A program made the position numbers and the translations under genes. DNA of 64,000 bases. Source: CG2-30-58-95 sp964618215 (lineage in GTDB: Bacteria; Chloroflexota; Anaerolineae; Anaerolineales; Villigracilaceae). Where the stretch lies: positions 7,947 through 71,946 of the forward strand of contig CAZTZE010000018.1 of assembly GCA_964618215.1 (NCBI GenBank). The letters run 5' to 3'. Below are positions 23,984 through 32,881 of this stretch, one piece after another; within the stretch, counting starts at the first letter, position 1; each line of letters opens with the position of its first letter. Below the pieces are notes generated by a model. That model saw only the letters and a list, made by a program, of their open reading frames with translations. It did no database searches and was not told the DNA's origin.

Positions 23984-26302
23984 CTAGTGCTTATCCGGCT
24001 CCAGAAAGGCTATTGCCCGGCTGGCGTCATTGTTCATCACCAAAGTCAGGTGGTGACCAGGCTTGTAGTCTTCTACTGCGATGATGCGCAGGCAGGCGCG
24101 CAGCGACTTATCCGCAGGCAGCCAGTCGTTCAGGCGGTTCGGGGTTTTAGAGAAGAAATTGGAATTAAAGACGACATCCTCGTCGTCCAGGTAAACGGCC
24201 AGGGGGTAGATGCGAGACTCCATCAGGTCCTGGAAGAAATGGGTGCCGAAAGACGGCTCCAGGTCCGGCCCGATGCCCTGTCCGGTCAGCTCGATCAAGG
24301 CGCGCGTGTTGTAAATATCCCCGTAATTGATGTGTACCCCCAGGTCGGGCGTGGATGTCCCCCAGCGTCCCGGCCCGACGCAGATGAAAGTCTCGTCTTT
24401 CAGGGCGGCGTTGAGCGCGCCGATGGCGCGTTCCAGTTTGCTGCGTTCAGCCTGGGAGGTCAGGTTGAAGTAATCTTCGGGCGAGACGAACAGCACGTAG
24501 CGAATGCCGTCCACCGTGCCATGCGGCACCATACGGCGGCTGGAGAAGATTAAGTTCTCAGGTGGGATATTCTCTGGAATACGGGCCTCTTCATCTTCCA
24601 TCTGGCTTTGTGGGCGGCACTGCAGGAGCGAGATGCGGATTGACGGCCTGGCAGATTGCGGGTCAACGATTTGCAGGGTGAACTCGATATCCACCGGGGA
24701 GCGGTAGTGTTCTTCGAGCAGCTTGACGATCAGGCGCATATATTCGGCGAAAGGCGTGCGGCGCAGGAGTTCATCGAAGGTGAGGACCAGCTTGTCCACG
24801 TCAACCAGGCTGGTGCGGATGGCAGCCAGGTAGTCGCCCTCATCTACTTGAGCAATGTAGCGCAGGGCCGGATAACGCGGTTGGAGGACTTCGGCAACCG
24901 CCAGAGTTTTGACCTGGTTATCTTTCAAGTCAATCAAGTCCACATATTCCTGAGAATACCGGCGAATCATTTTTGTGGCCGAGGCAGGCTGAAGCTGCGG
25001 GTGGCTAAGCGCAACCAGGCGTGGGTGGTCGTCTCCGACCTGGTCTACGGCGCGGGTACCCAGACCCCAGACCAGGCGCACAAACCCGTCCTCCTTGCGG
25101 ATCTGCGGCGACCAGCGGTACAGGTTGCGGCTGAAGGCCACACCCGCCGCGTGAGGCAGGAAGTAACGTCCATATTGCTCGCCCTGGACGAACTGGATCA
25201 GGACGGCGATGCGCTCGTCGTAGTCCACCAGGCCTTTGTTGTGCCGGTAAAGTAAGGCATTGGGGTTCATGCAAGAGGCGTAGACGCGGGCGATGGCCTC
25301 GGCGAGGGCGTTGAGATTCTCTTCGGGCGTGCCCTGGTTGGGGCAAAAAAAACTATCGTACTTACCGGCGAAAGAAGTGCCGAAATTGTCTTCCAAAAGG
25401 CTCGACGAGCGGACGATGAGCGGCTGATCGCCAGCTTCGTTCAGGATGGCGCTCAGGCGTTCCAGGATGTCTTTTGGGAACTCTCCGTGGACAAATTCCC
25501 GAACAATCTGCGCGTACTCGAGGCGCATCTGCGCTTCGGGCTTGTACTTCTGGTCTGCCCAGTGGATCAGGCCATTGGCGGCCATGAAGGTATAGAACAT
25601 ATCGGATGCCAGGAAGTATGAGACCGGCGTGCGGATCGCGGTGCGCACCTCGGGCGGGGCGACCTCGTTCAGGATGCGATAAGCCAGCAGCATCCCAGCC
25701 GACTTGCCGCCGATCTTGCCGTAACCGATCTTACGGCGGCGGATGTCTTTCAGATCCTCTACTGTGAACCATTTGCGGGCGATGTTCAAATAGGCCAGTT
25801 GATCGCTGATCATGGTACGGATCAACACAACCTTGATCTCCTGCAGGCGCGCCTCGAGTGGCTTGCGTTTTTCCAGAGGCAACCCTTCGAGCAGCTCGGC
25901 CTGCTGGAAGAGCATATCCTGTGGGGCGAGTTCGGGGTTGAAGGTGACCATGTCCGGCGGCTCGCCGCGTTCGCCGACGATCTCTTTGACGATGCGCTCG
26001 AACTCCTCGTAGGGCAGGTTGTAGGCGAAATAGAAATCGGTCAGCGAATCGCGGATGCGCGCAAGGCGCGCTTCCCAGATATCGAATGCCTCTTCGCTGT
26101 ATGGGTCGTGCAAGCCCTCCCGCTCTTGGGAGTGGATGGCTTTCTCGCGCACTTCTATTTCAAATGCTTCAAGTGAGGTGATGCCGCGCGCGAACAACTC
26201 CTGCCTCATGCGGGCGCGGACGCGCGGGCTGAGGATCGGGTACTGGTTGAGCGCCAAGTAAATATTGAGAACGCGGTCGGAGGAGGGGGTGGGGAGAGTC
26301 AT
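23984..26302 (-). CDS. PEP/pyruvate-binding domain protein
   Basis: A 772-residue protein. An N-terminal region of about 200 residues is followed by a pyruvate phosphate dikinase/PEP synthase-type ATP-binding domain: KIGGKSAGMLLAYRIL, QPLIVRSSSLLEDNFGTSFAGKY in two segments, and LVWGLGTRAVDQVGDDHPRL. The phosphohistidine swivel domain and the PEP-binding barrel are not evident, so it is not a full PEP synthase. It probably phosphorylates or regulates an unknown partner. Tandem CAGTGATCAGTCGT repeats lie just before the start. Confidence 0.83.
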   Translation of the reverse strand: MTLPTPSSDRVLNIYLALNQYPILSPRVRARMRQELFARGITSLEAFEIEVREKAIHSQEREGLHDPYSEEAFDIWEARLARIRDSLTDFYFAYNLPYEEFERIVKEIVGERGEPPDMVTFNPELAPQDMLFQQAELLEGLPLEKRKPLEARLQEIKVVLIRTMISDQLAYLNIARKWFTVEDLKDIRRRKIGYGKIGGKSAGMLLAYRILNEVAPPEVRTAIRTPVSYFLASDMFYTFMAANGLIHWADQKYKPEAQMRLEYAQIVREFVHGEFPKDILERLSAILNEAGDQPLIVRSSSLLEDNFGTSFAGKYDSFFCPNQGTPEENLNALAEAIARVYASCMNPNALLYRHNKGLVDYDERIAVLIQFVQGEQYGRYFLPHAAGVAFSRNLYRWSPQIRKEDGFVRLVWGLGTRAVDQVGDDHPRLVALSHPQLQPASATKMIRRYSQEYVDLIDLKDNQVKTLAVAEVLQPRYPALRYIAQVDEGDYLAAIRTSLVDVDKLVLTFDELLRRTPFAEYMRLIVKLLEEHYRSPVDIEFTLQIVDPQSARPSIRISLLQCRPQSQMEDEEARIPENIPPENLIFSSRRMVPHGTVDGIRYVLFVSPEDYFNLTSQAERSKLERAIGALNAALKDETFICVGPGRWGTSTPDLGVHINYGDIYNTRALIELTGQGIGPDLEPSFGTHFFQDLMESRIYPLAVYLDDEDVVFNSNFFSKTPNRLNDWLPADKSLRACLRIIAVEDYKPGHHLTLVMNNDASRAIAFLEPDKH

Positions 26303-26384
26303 AATTACCAGTTATCAGTTATCAGTGATCAGTCGTCAGTGATCAGTCGTGGTCGGTGATTGCCCTACCACAGTCAACAATTAT
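26303..26384. repeat. Short tandem repeats upstream of PEP-binding gene
   Basis: Units of TTATCAG and CAGTGATCAGTCGT repeat between 26310 and 26350. Similar but inverted text (TTACTGATCACT) lies next to the dnaN stop at 26424-26456, so the two sides can pair across the terminator. Confidence 0.55.
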
Positions 26385-26419
26385 AAAAGTGCCAGGCAAC
26401 CGGCCGGCCTGACACTTTT
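26385..26419. terminator. Bidirectional terminator after dnaN
   Basis: AAAAGTGCCAGGC (26386-26398) pairs with GCCTGACACTTTT, one mismatch, around an 8-10-base loop. A/T tracts on both ends allow termination on the minus strand after dnaN. Confidence 0.65.
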
Positions 26420-26454
26420 CCACTTACTGATTACTGGTCACTGGTTACTGATCA

Positions 26455-27585
26455 CTAGCCCAGGTGCATCGGCATGATGACGTGCAGGAAGTTGTCATCT
26501 CCCACCGGGCGGATCACCCCGGGCGCGTTCGCAGCGGAGGTCTCCAAGGCCACGTTGGGGGTCTTGATCACCTCCAATACCTCGCGCATGTACTTAACGT
26601 TGAAGGCGATCAACAGGCCGATCCCTTCAATGGTCGCCGCGACCACGGTCTCGTTTGAGCCGGTCTCTTCGGACTGGGCGGAAATTTCGACCGTGCCAGG
26701 CTCCAGTTCTCCGCTGGACTTGATGTTCAGCCGGGCTACGTTGGAGCCTTCGCGGGCAAAGATCTCGGCCTGCTTGCAGGCTTTGAGCAAGGCCTGGGTG
26801 GGGAGCAGCGTACGCGACTTATACGAACGCGGGATGATCTGCTGGTAATCCGGGAAGGTGCCGTCAATCAACTGCGAGACCAGTTCGACATCCTTGACGT
26901 GGAAAATGACTTGGCCGCGCCCTTTGGGCATCACCATCGAGATCATCTCGTTGCCATCCGCGGCGACGCGCGCCAGTTCGCTCAGGGCGCGCCCCGGGAT
27001 GATGGCCGTCACCGGCTGCGGCGCGGGCTGGGAAAGCGTGGCCTTGCGTACCGAGAGCCGGAAGCCATCCGCGGCCGCCATGCTGATCGTGTCTTTATCC
27101 ACCGTCATCAACACACCCATCAGCACCGGGCGCGCCTCGTCCACCGAGGCGGCAAAGACCACCTGTTGGATCATCTCCTTGAAATCAGCCACATTAATTT
27201 GGATCGCGCCTTCCATCTCCGGAACCGGCAACGGCGGGAATTCCTGGGCGTCTATGCACTTGATATCCGTGTTGGATGCCCCGCAGCGCACGTTGAGGGT
27301 CTGGTTGGCGGTGTTCAGGCTGAAGTTCACCTGCTCGGCGGGCAGAGTCGCGACCAGGTCAACGAAGGTGCGCGCCGGGACGGTGGTCGAGCCTTCTTCC
27401 TCGATCTTGGCCCCGATCCAACAGGTGATGCCAAGTTCCAGGTTGGTGGCCGAAAGGCGCAGGCGGCCTTCATCGGTGGCAATCAGCACGTTGGCTAGCA
27501 CTGGCAGCGTGCTGCGCGGCGAAACGGCGCGGGATACAATGCTCAAGCCGTGCGCCAGGTTTTCTTGAAGGATAGTTACTTTCAT
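26455..27585 (-). CDS. dnaN: DNA polymerase III sliding clamp (beta subunit)
   Basis: A 376-residue clamp with three similar domains; start MKVTILQENLAHGLSIVSRA and end DNFLHVIMPMHLG, both characteristic. It encircles DNA and tethers the replicative polymerase. No dnaA, recF or gyrB neighbours are present, so this is not the classic dnaA-dnaN locus, although parS-like sites lie 6 kb away. Confidence 0.97.
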   Translation of the reverse strand: MKVTILQENLAHGLSIVSRAVSPRSTLPVLANVLIATDEGRLRLSATNLELGITCWIGAKIEEEGSTTVPARTFVDLVATLPAEQVNFSLNTANQTLNVRCGASNTDIKCIDAQEFPPLPVPEMEGAIQINVADFKEMIQQVVFAASVDEARPVLMGVLMTVDKDTISMAAADGFRLSVRKATLSQPAPQPVTAIIPGRALSELARVAADGNEMISMVMPKGRGQVIFHVKDVELVSQLIDGTFPDYQQIIPRSYKSRTLLPTQALLKACKQAEIFAREGSNVARLNIKSSGELEPGTVEISAQSEETGSNETVVAATIEGIGLLIAFNVKYMREVLEVIKTPNVALETSAANAPGVIRPVGDDNFLHVIMPMHLG

Positions 27586-27642
27586 TGTCTCGTTCCTCTC
27601 CTCTGCAAAGTATATCCTGAGAAGGCGAAAGTGAAAAGGCGG

Positions 27643-29577
27643 CTAGTCAACCAAGAATGACATGCCGAGGCCAAAGAGCATGAACAGGACTTGCAGGCCA
27701 AACAACGCGGCGATGATATATACGGCGACCATCCATCCCGAGGCTGGTGGGCGTTGGTGGACTTCCTGTCCCTCGGCCAGTTGACGCAGCGCCAGCGCGG
27801 CCTGGTTGACATCCGCCGGCGCGCCGCCAACCCAAAACCATCCCTGTGCGCAGCACCTACTCGGCGCGGCGCGCGGGACGATCAACTTGCTCCCGTTAAA
27901 GTCGCGCAGCCACAGCCGCAGCGCTTCGGGCGGGTCGAGCGCCAGGTCGGCGGGCAGGATGACGGCTTTGACCGTGTCACGCGCCTCGTCCGATATCGGC
28001 TGGGAGATGGACTGGGCCGCGGCCGGCAGGCGCGGGGTCTGCTTTTGGATCGCGGCGAGAACCGCCTGGGCGAATGCGCCCTCGCCGTCATCGAAGATCA
28101 GTGTGGGGAAGAGCGCATGGCGGGCCGAGAGGGCATGGGCGGCCATGCGTCCATCGCGGCGCAGGCTATAGCCATGATAGCCGCCCATCAGTGCGAACAG
28201 GACGAGAAATTCCAGCGCCTTGAGCAGATCTTGCAGGAATTGCGGCGAGAAGCCGCCGAGCAGTTGGTTGAACAGGGTGAAGATCAGGATACCCGCCATA
28301 GCCATCCCGCCGATGACACTGACGAACATGACCAGGTAAAGATAGACCTTGCGCACAATGGAACGGCGCGCATGATCGCCCGTATCGCCGGAAGCGAGGG
28401 CTTCGGCCTGCATCGGGCGCCAGGTCAGCAGCCAGAGCGGTAGACCGGCAAAGAGCGTGGCGAGTGAACCGGCCAGGCGCGGTCGCAGGGTATCGGCCCA
28501 GAGTACGTCGCCCAGGAAAGTATCCACAACGAACGAGAGCAGTATTCCCAGGCCGATGAAGGTCGCGCCCAGGCCGATGGCCGAGAGGATGTAGTAGTAC
28601 AGGCGGCGTATCCCGGCGCGGCGCGGCGCATCGGGTATTTCGGCCATCGAACGGTTCAACCAGTGGCCGTAATACGCCCACACCCCGGCCAGCGGGATGC
28701 CGATGGAGAGCGGCCCGCCGATTTGTTGGAAGAGTTCCGGCAAGGTCATGGCTTCACCGAGGATGCGACGGAGGAACACGTCGAAAACGATCCCGCTCGA
28801 GGTCAGGACGGTGATCACGCCAGACAGCGCCAGCAGGTAGAGAATGCCCAAACGCAGCAGCGACTCGCGTTCACCCTGCTCGGCCAGCGCATCCTGGGCG
28901 GTCTTCCAGGCGAAGAACCACAACGGCGCGCCGAGCAGCAAGAGGGTCAGGCCGTTGACGAATGCGGCGCGCGTCAGCGGGCCAAAGGCGCTGGGCGGGA
29001 TTTCCAGCACGAAGCGCAGCAATTGCTGAACACCGGCGATGAGCATGACCAGTGTGTAGATCACCCAAACGTAACGGTAGATGCGGCGGATATCGGCGAA
29101 GGTTTCTCTGGGCGTGATCTCTTTCCAATCCGCGCGCAGGACGACGATGAAGTAGGCCGCGAGGATGCCGTTCATCAGCATGGCGATCAGGTTATCGCTC
29201 AAAGTCTGGCTCGCACCGAACATGGCATTGGGCGGCATGCCAAAGGCCTGGAGCAGCAAACGGTTGAGCAGTGCCAGGAAGTTCTGAACGATGGGGATCA
29301 GCGTCGCCAGCAAGACGGCGTACAGGAAGACCGCGCGCAGGCCGGAGGCGCGCTCGTCCATCTCCGCGCGGGCGCCACGTTGGGCGACCCACCAGTGCAG
29401 GCCGAAGACCGGCACCCCCACCAGGATGAGCGCCAGCGCCTGCGCCAATCGCTCTGCGCCCCCGCCGATGGCATCCGGCGAAAAAGTGGTGCGCAGCAGG
29501 CCAATCAACCCCCAGAGAACAACCTCAAGGCTGATAAAGGCAACGGCGTAAAAGTAGAGACGGCGAACGGTGCGCAT
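27643..29577 (-). CDS. DUF5671 multi-repeat membrane protein
   Basis: A 644-residue polytopic protein built from about four copies of a four-helix unit whose start reads RRLYFYAVAFISLEV, RRIYRYVWVIYTLVM, RRLYYYILSAIGLGA and RKVYLYLVMFVSVIG. This is the DUF5671 pattern seen in Chloroflexi. A final cytosolic domain (about residues 485-620) ends with another membrane segment. Function unknown. A copy of the TGCGCAGCACCTACTCGG repeat (27847-27864) is translated near the C-terminus as PSRCCAQG. Confidence 0.82.
   Translation of the reverse strand: MRTVRRLYFYAVAFISLEVVLWGLIGLLRTTFSPDAIGGGAERLAQALALILVGVPVFGLHWWVAQRGARAEMDERASGLRAVFLYAVLLATLIPIVQNFLALLNRLLLQAFGMPPNAMFGASQTLSDNLIAMLMNGILAAYFIVVLRADWKEITPRETFADIRRIYRYVWVIYTLVMLIAGVQQLLRFVLEIPPSAFGPLTRAAFVNGLTLLLLGAPLWFFAWKTAQDALAEQGERESLLRLGILYLLALSGVITVLTSSGIVFDVFLRRILGEAMTLPELFQQIGGPLSIGIPLAGVWAYYGHWLNRSMAEIPDAPRRAGIRRLYYYILSAIGLGATFIGLGILLSFVVDTFLGDVLWADTLRPRLAGSLATLFAGLPLWLLTWRPMQAEALASGDTGDHARRSIVRKVYLYLVMFVSVIGGMAMAGILIFTLFNQLLGGFSPQFLQDLLKALEFLVLFALMGGYHGYSLRRDGRMAAHALSARHALFPTLIFDDGEGAFAQAVLAAIQKQTPRLPAAAQSISQPISDEARDTVKAVILPADLALDPPEALRLWLRDFNGSKLIVPRAAPSRCCAQGWFWVGGAPADVNQAALALRQLAEGQEVHQRPPASGWMVAVYIIAALFGLQVLFMLFGLGMSFLVD
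27847..27864. repeat. REP-derived repeat inside the DUF5671 gene
   Basis: TGCGCAGCACCTACTCGG matches 18 bases of the repeats at 42333-42352 and (inverted) 49187-49206. Here it is read in a different frame from those two. Confidence 0.7.
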
Positions 29578-29669
29578 AAGACCTCCTAAATTGCTCCCTG
29601 CGCCGTCCTCGGCGCAGATCGGGCCGCCGAGGACGGCGGCTTGAGCAGCGAGAAATCGTCAATCGTAAA

Positions 29670-30143
29670 TCACTTCACCGGCGGCTGGTACCAGTCCCAG
29701 CCCCAGTAGGGATAGGGCATGTATGTGATTTTCCAGACGCCGTCCTGCAAGGTAAGCGTGGCAGTTTCAGTGGAATTCCAGCCCTCCGAGAAGGGACCGG
29801 TGGAGGCGTAGAGCACAGTCACGGTCACCAGCGCCTCGCCGTTATCCATATACTCCACTGCGCCGACCTGGAGCGCCGTGCCGGATACATCCAGTTGGCG
29901 GCTGAGAAAAGCCTGGCGGAAATAGTCGAAGGTTGGCTTGTTTTCCTTCTCGGCCAGGTAGCCATAGGCGCGTTGGAAGTCGCGGTTTTGGAGGGCCAGC
30001 GCGTAGTTGCGGATGACGCCTTCCGGCGTATCCTCCGCGCCGTAGGTCTGCGTATCCTGGCGAACGAAAAACAGCGTCAGCGCGGCGACAATCAACAGGC
30101 CGATGAAAATCAAAATCCCGAGCAGGAAACGGTCTTGTTTCAT
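29670..30143 (-). CDS. Membrane-anchored NTF2-like protein
   Basis: A 157-residue protein with one N-terminal membrane helix (residues 7-27) and an extracytoplasmic domain of about 120 residues resembling DUF4878/SnoaL-type NTF2 folds (TPEGVIRNYALALQNRDFQRA, then TATLTLQDGVWKITY). The ATG at 30143 has GAGGTGG upstream; an upstream in-frame start adds only six residues. Such domains bind small ligands or cell-wall partners; no specific role is evident. Confidence 0.7.
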   Translation of the reverse strand: MKQDRFLLGILIFIGLLIVAALTLFFVRQDTQTYGAEDTPEGVIRNYALALQNRDFQRAYGYLAEKENKPTFDYFRQAFLSRQLDVSGTALQVGAVEYMDNGEALVTVTVLYASTGPFSEGWNSTETATLTLQDGVWKITYMPYPYWGWDWYQPPVK

Positions 30144-30170
30144 AACACCACCTCGCGCCAAATTTTTATC

Positions 30171-30268
30171 AACCCTCCCGCAGGTTTGTTTGCCAGCGGT
30201 GAGGCCAAAATGAGCGCAAAACAGGGGCCGGCCGGCGCATTTACTCTGGCAAAACCTGCGGGAGGTTC
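30171..30268. repeat. CCTCCCGCAGGTTT inverted repeat pair
   Basis: AACCCTCCCGCAGGTTT (30171-30187) faces AAACCTGCGGGAGGTT (30253-30268). Partial copies occur near 10258 and at 50812-50850. Confidence 0.6.
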
Positions 30269-30284
30269 ACGCTAATTGAGTTAC

Positions 30285-30482
30285 TCACCCTCTGAGGGCA
30301 GGTCTTCCGGGCCGGGCTAGGATGAGCAGGAAAGGCCCAAGCGCCGGAATGAGCAGCGCGAACAGTCCCCAGAAAGTATAGGCGGCCAGCGAGAGTTCCC
30401 GGCGGCGCAGGTAGAACATCGCCAGGATGTACATGGCGACCAGAAAACCCGCCAGCAGGAGGCGCAGCGTTTCAGCGTCCAT
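30285..30482 (-). CDS. Small two-helix membrane protein
   Basis: A 65-residue protein with two hydrophobic segments separated by RRRELSLAAYTFWG, ending in a short basic tail. It resembles PLDc_N-like small membrane proteins but lacks the full motif. Unknown function. Confidence 0.6.
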   Translation of the reverse strand: MDAETLRLLLAGFLVAMYILAMFYLRRRELSLAAYTFWGLFALLIPALGPFLLILARPGRPALRG

Positions 30483-30983
30483 TCTGTAATGATTGTATCA
30501 TTATTAAGAAAAGAAGCAAGCGGGGTAACTGCTCAATATCAAGGCTTTCTTGCAGGGTACTGCCGAGTAGGCCTTCGGCGTTGATTGCGAACCAAAATTG
30601 TGTTTTTGCCAGTGAAAAACGCATTTCCCAGTTCGGTGATTTATGCCGAGTAGGCCTTCGGCAAGAAGCGGTAAAGTAGATTCGGGCGACTCCTCGCGGG
30701 GAGGATTTTATCGCGAATACCGCCAATTGAGCGAATTACGCGAGTTTTATAGTAGTCAGCAAAAGCTTGAACCTATGTCATTCTCCCGAAGGACATCGGG
30801 ACGATGTGAACGGAGCAAAGCGGAGTGAAGAATCCCTGAATTCGAACATGATAATGTGCCTATTCAGGCAGCAAATCAAGCCGCGCCATAGGGATTCCTT
30901 ACTTCGTTCGGGTGGATTCGAGTATACTTTCCAAAACAGGCGCAATGCGCCCTGTCACCAACCTCATCTCACGGAGAATAAAA
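30483..30983. repeat. Repeat-rich gene-free spacer
   Basis: 500 bases without a convincing gene. It contains two direct copies of GCCGAGTAGGCCTTCGGC (30562-30579 and 30645-30662) and a partial copy of the 43004-type repeat at 30776-30838 (TGTCATTCTCCCGAAGGACA onward). A short plus-strand frame over the second half lacks a start and coding features. Confidence 0.7.
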
Positions 30984-32792
30984 ATGACCTTATCTGCAAC
31001 ACCCCCCCGCTGGGAGCTGGCAAATGTCTATCCCGGTCTCGAGTCAGAGGCGATAAATGCCGCCATCCAGCAGGTCAAGAGCCAGATTGCCGCGCTCGAA
31101 ACGCTCTTTGCTGAACGCGTCGCCAAAACCGACGCCCAGACGCCGGTCGAAGAGCTGGGCGCGCTGGCCGCCGAGGCCATCCACGGCTTCAACCAGACCC
31201 ACGAACTGGCCGGCACAATCCGAGCCTACATCTTCTCCTTCGTCTCGACCGACTCGCACAACACCACTGCCCGGCGGCGGCTCTCGGAATTCGAGCAGGT
31301 CGCCGTGCGCCTGCAAAAGGTCAGCACCCAGTTCCTGGCCTGGGTGGGAAAAATCGCACCCGTATTGGATCCGGTCATCCAGTACAACGAAACCACCCGC
31401 TCACATGCCTTCACGCTCAAAGAGACGGCTGAACAGAGTAAGTACCTGATGAGCGCATCCGAGGAGGCCCTGGCCGCCGACCCGAGTTTGAGCGGATCCA
31501 GCGCCTGGAGCAAACTGCAAAGCACTCTCACCTCCCAATTGACCGTGGACTTCGAACTGGACGGTGAGATCAAAAAAATGCCCATGCCGGCGCTGATCAA
31601 CCTGCATTCCCACCCGGATGAAGAGGTGCGCCGCCGCGCCTACGAAGCCGAGATGAAAGCCTGGGATGCGGTGCGCGAGCCGCTGGCCGCCTGCCTGAAC
31701 GGCGTGAAGGGCACCGCCAACACCCTCAACCCGCGCCGCGGCCGCACAGATGCCCTGCACCCCGCCATTGACATGGCTCGAATAGACCGCCCGACGCTGG
31801 AGGCCATGTTGGGCGCGATGGAAGCCTCCTTCCCGGTATTCCGCAAGTACTTCAAAGCCAAGGCCCAACGCTTGGGCAAGGAAAAACTGGCCTGGTGGGA
31901 TGTCTTCGCGCCGGTGGGCAAGGCTGACAAGTCCTACAACTTTGACAAAGCCCGCGCTTTCATATTGGACAATTTCGCCAAATTCTCTCCCGATCTCTCA
32001 TCCTTCGCCCGGCGCGCCTTCGATAATCACTGGATTGATGCCGAACAGCGCGAGGGCAAGCAAGGCGGGGCATTTTGCATGGGCGTGCCGGGTGTCAAGG
32101 AAAGCCGCGTGTTGTGCAACTTCGACGGCACACTCGATCAGGTCTCGACCATCGCCCACGAGCTTGGCCACGCCTTCCATAACGAGTGCGCCTACCAGGC
32201 CGGCAAGACCGAACTTCAACAGGATACGCCCATGACCCTGGCGGAGACCGCTTCGATCATGTGCGAGACCATCGTCATGCAGGCCGTGCTGGCCCAGACC
32301 AACGACCCGCATGAGGAATTGGCCATCCTGGAGACGATGCTGACCGGAGACGCCCAGGTTATCGTGGACATCTATTCCCGCTACCTGTTCGAGAAGGAAG
32401 TTTTCGAGCGTCGTGAGCAAGCCGAACTCTCCGCTGACGATTTCTGCGAAATCATGGAGCGCGCCCAGAAAGCCACCTACAGCGACGGGTTAGACGAACG
32501 CTACCTGCACAAGTACATGTGGACCTGGAAATCACATTACTATTTTTCTGGACTCTCGTTCTACAATTTCCCCTATGCTTTTGGCCTCTTATTCGGCGCC
32601 GGCCTGTACGCCATCTACCAGCAGCGCGGCGCGGACTTCGTGCCGGATTACAAAAACCTGCTCGCCTCCACTGGCGAAGCCACCGCCGCCGACCTGGCCG
32701 CCCGCTTTGGGATCAACATCCGGGAGCGCAAATTCTGGGAAGACAGCCTGGGTGTGATTGGCAAACGGATCGAGCGCTATTGTGAATTGTAG
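30984..32792 (+). CDS. pepF: M3-family oligoendopeptidase
   Basis: A 602-residue zinc metallopeptidase of the PepF/M3 family. The zinc site is HELGH in STIAHELGHAFHNECAY near residue 393, with the third ligand glutamate in TLAETASIMCE. The C-terminal YKNLLASTGEATAADLAARFGI is typical. It degrades short peptides in the cytosol. I use the ATG at 30984 behind ACGGAGAATAAAA; an upstream ATG at 30912 lies in repeat-rich sequence. Confidence 0.93.
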   Translation: MTLSATPPRWELANVYPGLESEAINAAIQQVKSQIAALETLFAERVAKTDAQTPVEELGALAAEAIHGFNQTHELAGTIRAYIFSFVSTDSHNTTARRRLSEFEQVAVRLQKVSTQFLAWVGKIAPVLDPVIQYNETTRSHAFTLKETAEQSKYLMSASEEALAADPSLSGSSAWSKLQSTLTSQLTVDFELDGEIKKMPMPALINLHSHPDEEVRRRAYEAEMKAWDAVREPLAACLNGVKGTANTLNPRRGRTDALHPAIDMARIDRPTLEAMLGAMEASFPVFRKYFKAKAQRLGKEKLAWWDVFAPVGKADKSYNFDKARAFILDNFAKFSPDLSSFARRAFDNHWIDAEQREGKQGGAFCMGVPGVKESRVLCNFDGTLDQVSTIAHELGHAFHNECAYQAGKTELQQDTPMTLAETASIMCETIVMQAVLAQTNDPHEELAILETMLTGDAQVIVDIYSRYLFEKEVFERREQAELSADDFCEIMERAQKATYSDGLDERYLHKYMWTWKSHYYFSGLSFYNFPYAFGLLFGAGLYAIYQQRGADFVPDYKNLLASTGEATAADLAARFGINIRERKFWEDSLGVIGKRIERYCEL

Positions 32793-32830
32793 GCAATAGA
32801 CCATCGCACGGCTTCCAGCCTCAATCAAAA

Positions 32831-32865
32831 AAGACCCTAAAAGTCTCGGAGACTTTTAGGGTCTT
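32831..32865. terminator. Bidirectional terminator between pepF and glutamate dehydrogenase
   Basis: AAGACCCTAAAAGTCT pairs perfectly with AGACTTTTAGGGTCTT around a 3-base loop, flanked by A-runs on the left and T-rich sequence on the right. It serves both converging genes. Confidence 0.88.
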
Positions 32866-32881
32866 GTGTTATGAGCGGGAT

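Noticed and set aside
26455..27585. Replication origin at dnaN
   Set aside because: No dnaA, no cluster of DnaA boxes and no AT-rich unwinding region beside dnaN; only the parS sites 6 kb away hint at origin proximity.
28663..29589. 309-codon plus-strand frame opposite the DUF5671 gene
   Set aside because: Antisense shadow: highly charged, no domain, no ribosome binding site.
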